Assembly: GCA_023268575.1 (NCBI GenBank)
Contig: JALRCL010000855.1
Span: forward strand, 1-5,861
Direction: 5' to 3'
Origin: Patulibacter sp.
GTDB lineage: Bacteria; Actinomycetota; Thermoleophilia; Solirubrobacterales; Solirubrobacteraceae
Length of the DNA stretch: 5,861 bases
The translations under genes were made by a program, and so were the position numbers. Below the pieces are notes generated by a model. It was not told the origin of the DNA. It saw nothing but the letters and a program-made list of their open reading frames with translations, and made no database searches. This document shows positions 5,441 through 5,861 of this stretch, in pieces; position 1 is the stretch's first letter, and every line of letters begins with the position of its first letter.

Positions 5441-5458
5441 GCCGGTGGACGGACCGGC
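5441..5458 (-). other. Inverted repeat upstream of the CitE-like gene
   Basis: GCCGGT (5441-5446) and ACCGGC (5453-5458) form a 6-bp inverted repeat around a 6-base centre. It lies 31-48 bases upstream of the putative -10-like element of the CitE-like gene. It could be a regulator half-site pair or a chance GC-rich palindrome. Confidence 0.2.
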
Positions 5459-5485
5459 GGGTGCGCGGCGGCTCGTCGGAGCCGG

Positions 5486-5503
5486 GCGGGGCGGTGACCC
5501 CGC
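5486..5503 (-). terminator. Hairpin immediately after the 5504-5845 gene
   Basis: A 6-bp stem GCGGGG/CCCCGC (5486-5491 with 5498-5503, 6-base loop) abuts the stop codon of the minus-strand gene at 5504-5506. A G-T and a G-C pair could extend it into the stop. It is a possible terminator separating that gene from the CitE-like gene. There is no T-run. Confidence 0.35.
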
Positions 5504-5845
5504 TCAGCAGGTCTCGACGGCGGCGCGCTCGATGGCGGCGCGCTCGCGGGCGGCGGCGGCGAGGGTCGCGCGGCCGGCGTTGGCGTAGGCAGCGGCGAGG
5601 CGGTCGTAGGCCTCGGCGAGCTGCCAACGGGTGTCGTGCGGGCCGGTGGCGACGCGCGCGCAGGGCAGGCCGCGGTAGCCGATGACCCGGCGCTCGTCGA
5701 TCCGGACGTGCGTCTCGTCGAAGCGGACGAGCTCGGGGTGCTGCTCGAGGTCGCGGGCGAGCTGGACGAGGTCCTGCGCGAGGCGGTGCTCGGCGGTCTC
5801 CAGCTTGGTGGTCGGGACCACCGGTGGGGCGGAAGGAGGCATCAT
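5504..5845 (-). CDS. Hypothetical small helical protein with a TPR-like C-terminal helix pair
   Basis: I do not recognise this protein of up to 113 residues. Coding is supported by strongly G/C-ending codons and a sensible amphipathic sequence rather than the Arg/Pro/Ala-rich text of antisense frames. After a Pro-rich N-terminus (1-12), residues 14-35 form a helix (KLETAEHRLAQDLVQLARDL), 40-65 look beta-rich (VRFDETHVRIDERRVIGYRG) and 72-108 form two helices, WQLAEAYDRLAAAYANAGR and a following Ala/Glu/Arg-rich helix. The spacing Y-x-x-L-A-x-x-Y-x-x-A-G-R resembles one TPR-like unit. Cysteines occur at 62 and at the very C-terminus. The start is uncertain: tandem ATGs at 5845 and 5842, or GTG 5821 giving MVPTTKLE. 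A shorter start would free the plus-strand ribosome-binding site that overlaps the first codons. No signal peptide or membrane segment is seen. Confidence 0.72.
   Translation of the reverse strand: MMPPSAPPVVPTTKLETAEHRLAQDLVQLARDLEQHPELVRFDETHVRIDERRVIGYRGLPCARVATGPHDTRWQLAEAYDRLAAAYANAGRATLAAAARERAAIERAAVETC
5833..5839 (+). promoter_or_regulatory. Shine-Dalgarno sequence for a gene leaving the window
   Basis: AAGGAGG, a near-ideal match to the anti-Shine-Dalgarno, lies 4 bases before ATG 5844 on the plus strand. It is the best ribosome-binding site in the window. It overlaps the N-terminal codons of the minus-strand gene if that gene starts at 5842 or 5845. Confidence 0.5.
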
Positions 5846-5861
5846 GCGCCTGAAGTCGGCG
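5844..5861 (+). CDS. Start of a plus-strand gene (3' partial, six codons)
   Basis: Only MRLKSA is visible before the window ends, so no function can be assigned. The support is the strong upstream AAGGAGG at good spacing. The start codon overlaps the minus-strand ATG at 5843-5845 by two bases, giving a head-to-head pair of starts. If real, the gene is divergent from the small helical protein, and its promoter must lie inside that gene. Six codons cannot exclude a chance signal. Confidence 0.4.

Noticed and set aside
5519..5546. Direct repeat GGCGGCGCGCTCG at 5519-5531 and 5534-5546 (15-base period)
   Set aside because: It lies in frame inside a coding helix and encodes repeated ERAA residues, so it reflects protein composition rather than a DNA element.
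4659..5588. A 309-codon plus-strand open frame opposite the CitE-like gene
   Set aside because: It is antisense to a gene with clear lyase motifs; the Asp/Val/Arg/Leu-rich text is the mirror of its codons.
5397..5627. Extension of the CitE-like frame upstream of ATG 5396
   Set aside because: The added residues are Arg/Pro/Ala-rich and overlap the 5504-5845 gene in another frame. The family N-terminus begins close to RRTCHSVPGS.

Overview
The window is very GC-rich. Its genes use codons ending almost exclusively in G or C, and long open frames therefore appear on the opposite strands as artefacts. Protein styles and promoter shapes point to a high-GC actinobacterium, most likely the Thermoleophilia/Solirubrobacterales (Conexibacter, Patulibacter or Baekduia-like). 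That placement is inference; no rRNA or other taxonomic marker is present. Gene content looks like ordinary chromosome. I saw no insertion sequence, phage gene, tRNA, rRNA or CRISPR array.

Layout, left to right. (1) A 5'-truncated ABC transporter ATPase of the YlmA/ModF-like group (2-769, +) overlaps the start of a TetR-type regulator (762-1343, +) by 8 bases, so the two are probably one operon. (2) A hairpin-rich convergent gap leads to two minus-strand genes: an Fpg/Nei-family DNA glycosylase (mutM-like, 2004-2894) and, downstream of it, a small DCC/DUF393 thiol-disulfide oxidoreductase-like protein (1462-1902). (3) Divergent from mutM is a small unassigned protein with a faint SCP2-like look (3040-3414, +), followed by a classical short-chain dehydrogenase (3519-4313, +). 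(4) A strong 12-bp hairpin (4398-4426) separates the dehydrogenase from a convergent CitE/HpcH-type CoA-ester lyase (4452-5396, -). (5) Upstream of the lyase on the same strand is a small unassigned helical protein (5504-5845, -). At the right edge a Shine-Dalgarno sequence and ATG suggest another plus-strand gene leaving the window.

These genes do not form one obvious pathway. The clearest shared property is transcriptional: the 3040 and 3519 genes, and in a looser form mutM, have a TANNNT -10-like hexamer ending 6-7 bases before the start codon and no Shine-Dalgarno sequence. This is the geometry of leaderless transcripts. The best single-gene oddity is the glycosylase: its zinc finger has Glu where the fourth Cys ligand should be, its wedge Phe is Leu, and it carries a roughly 40-residue low-complexity insert. 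I did not find convincing evidence of a new multi-gene system here.
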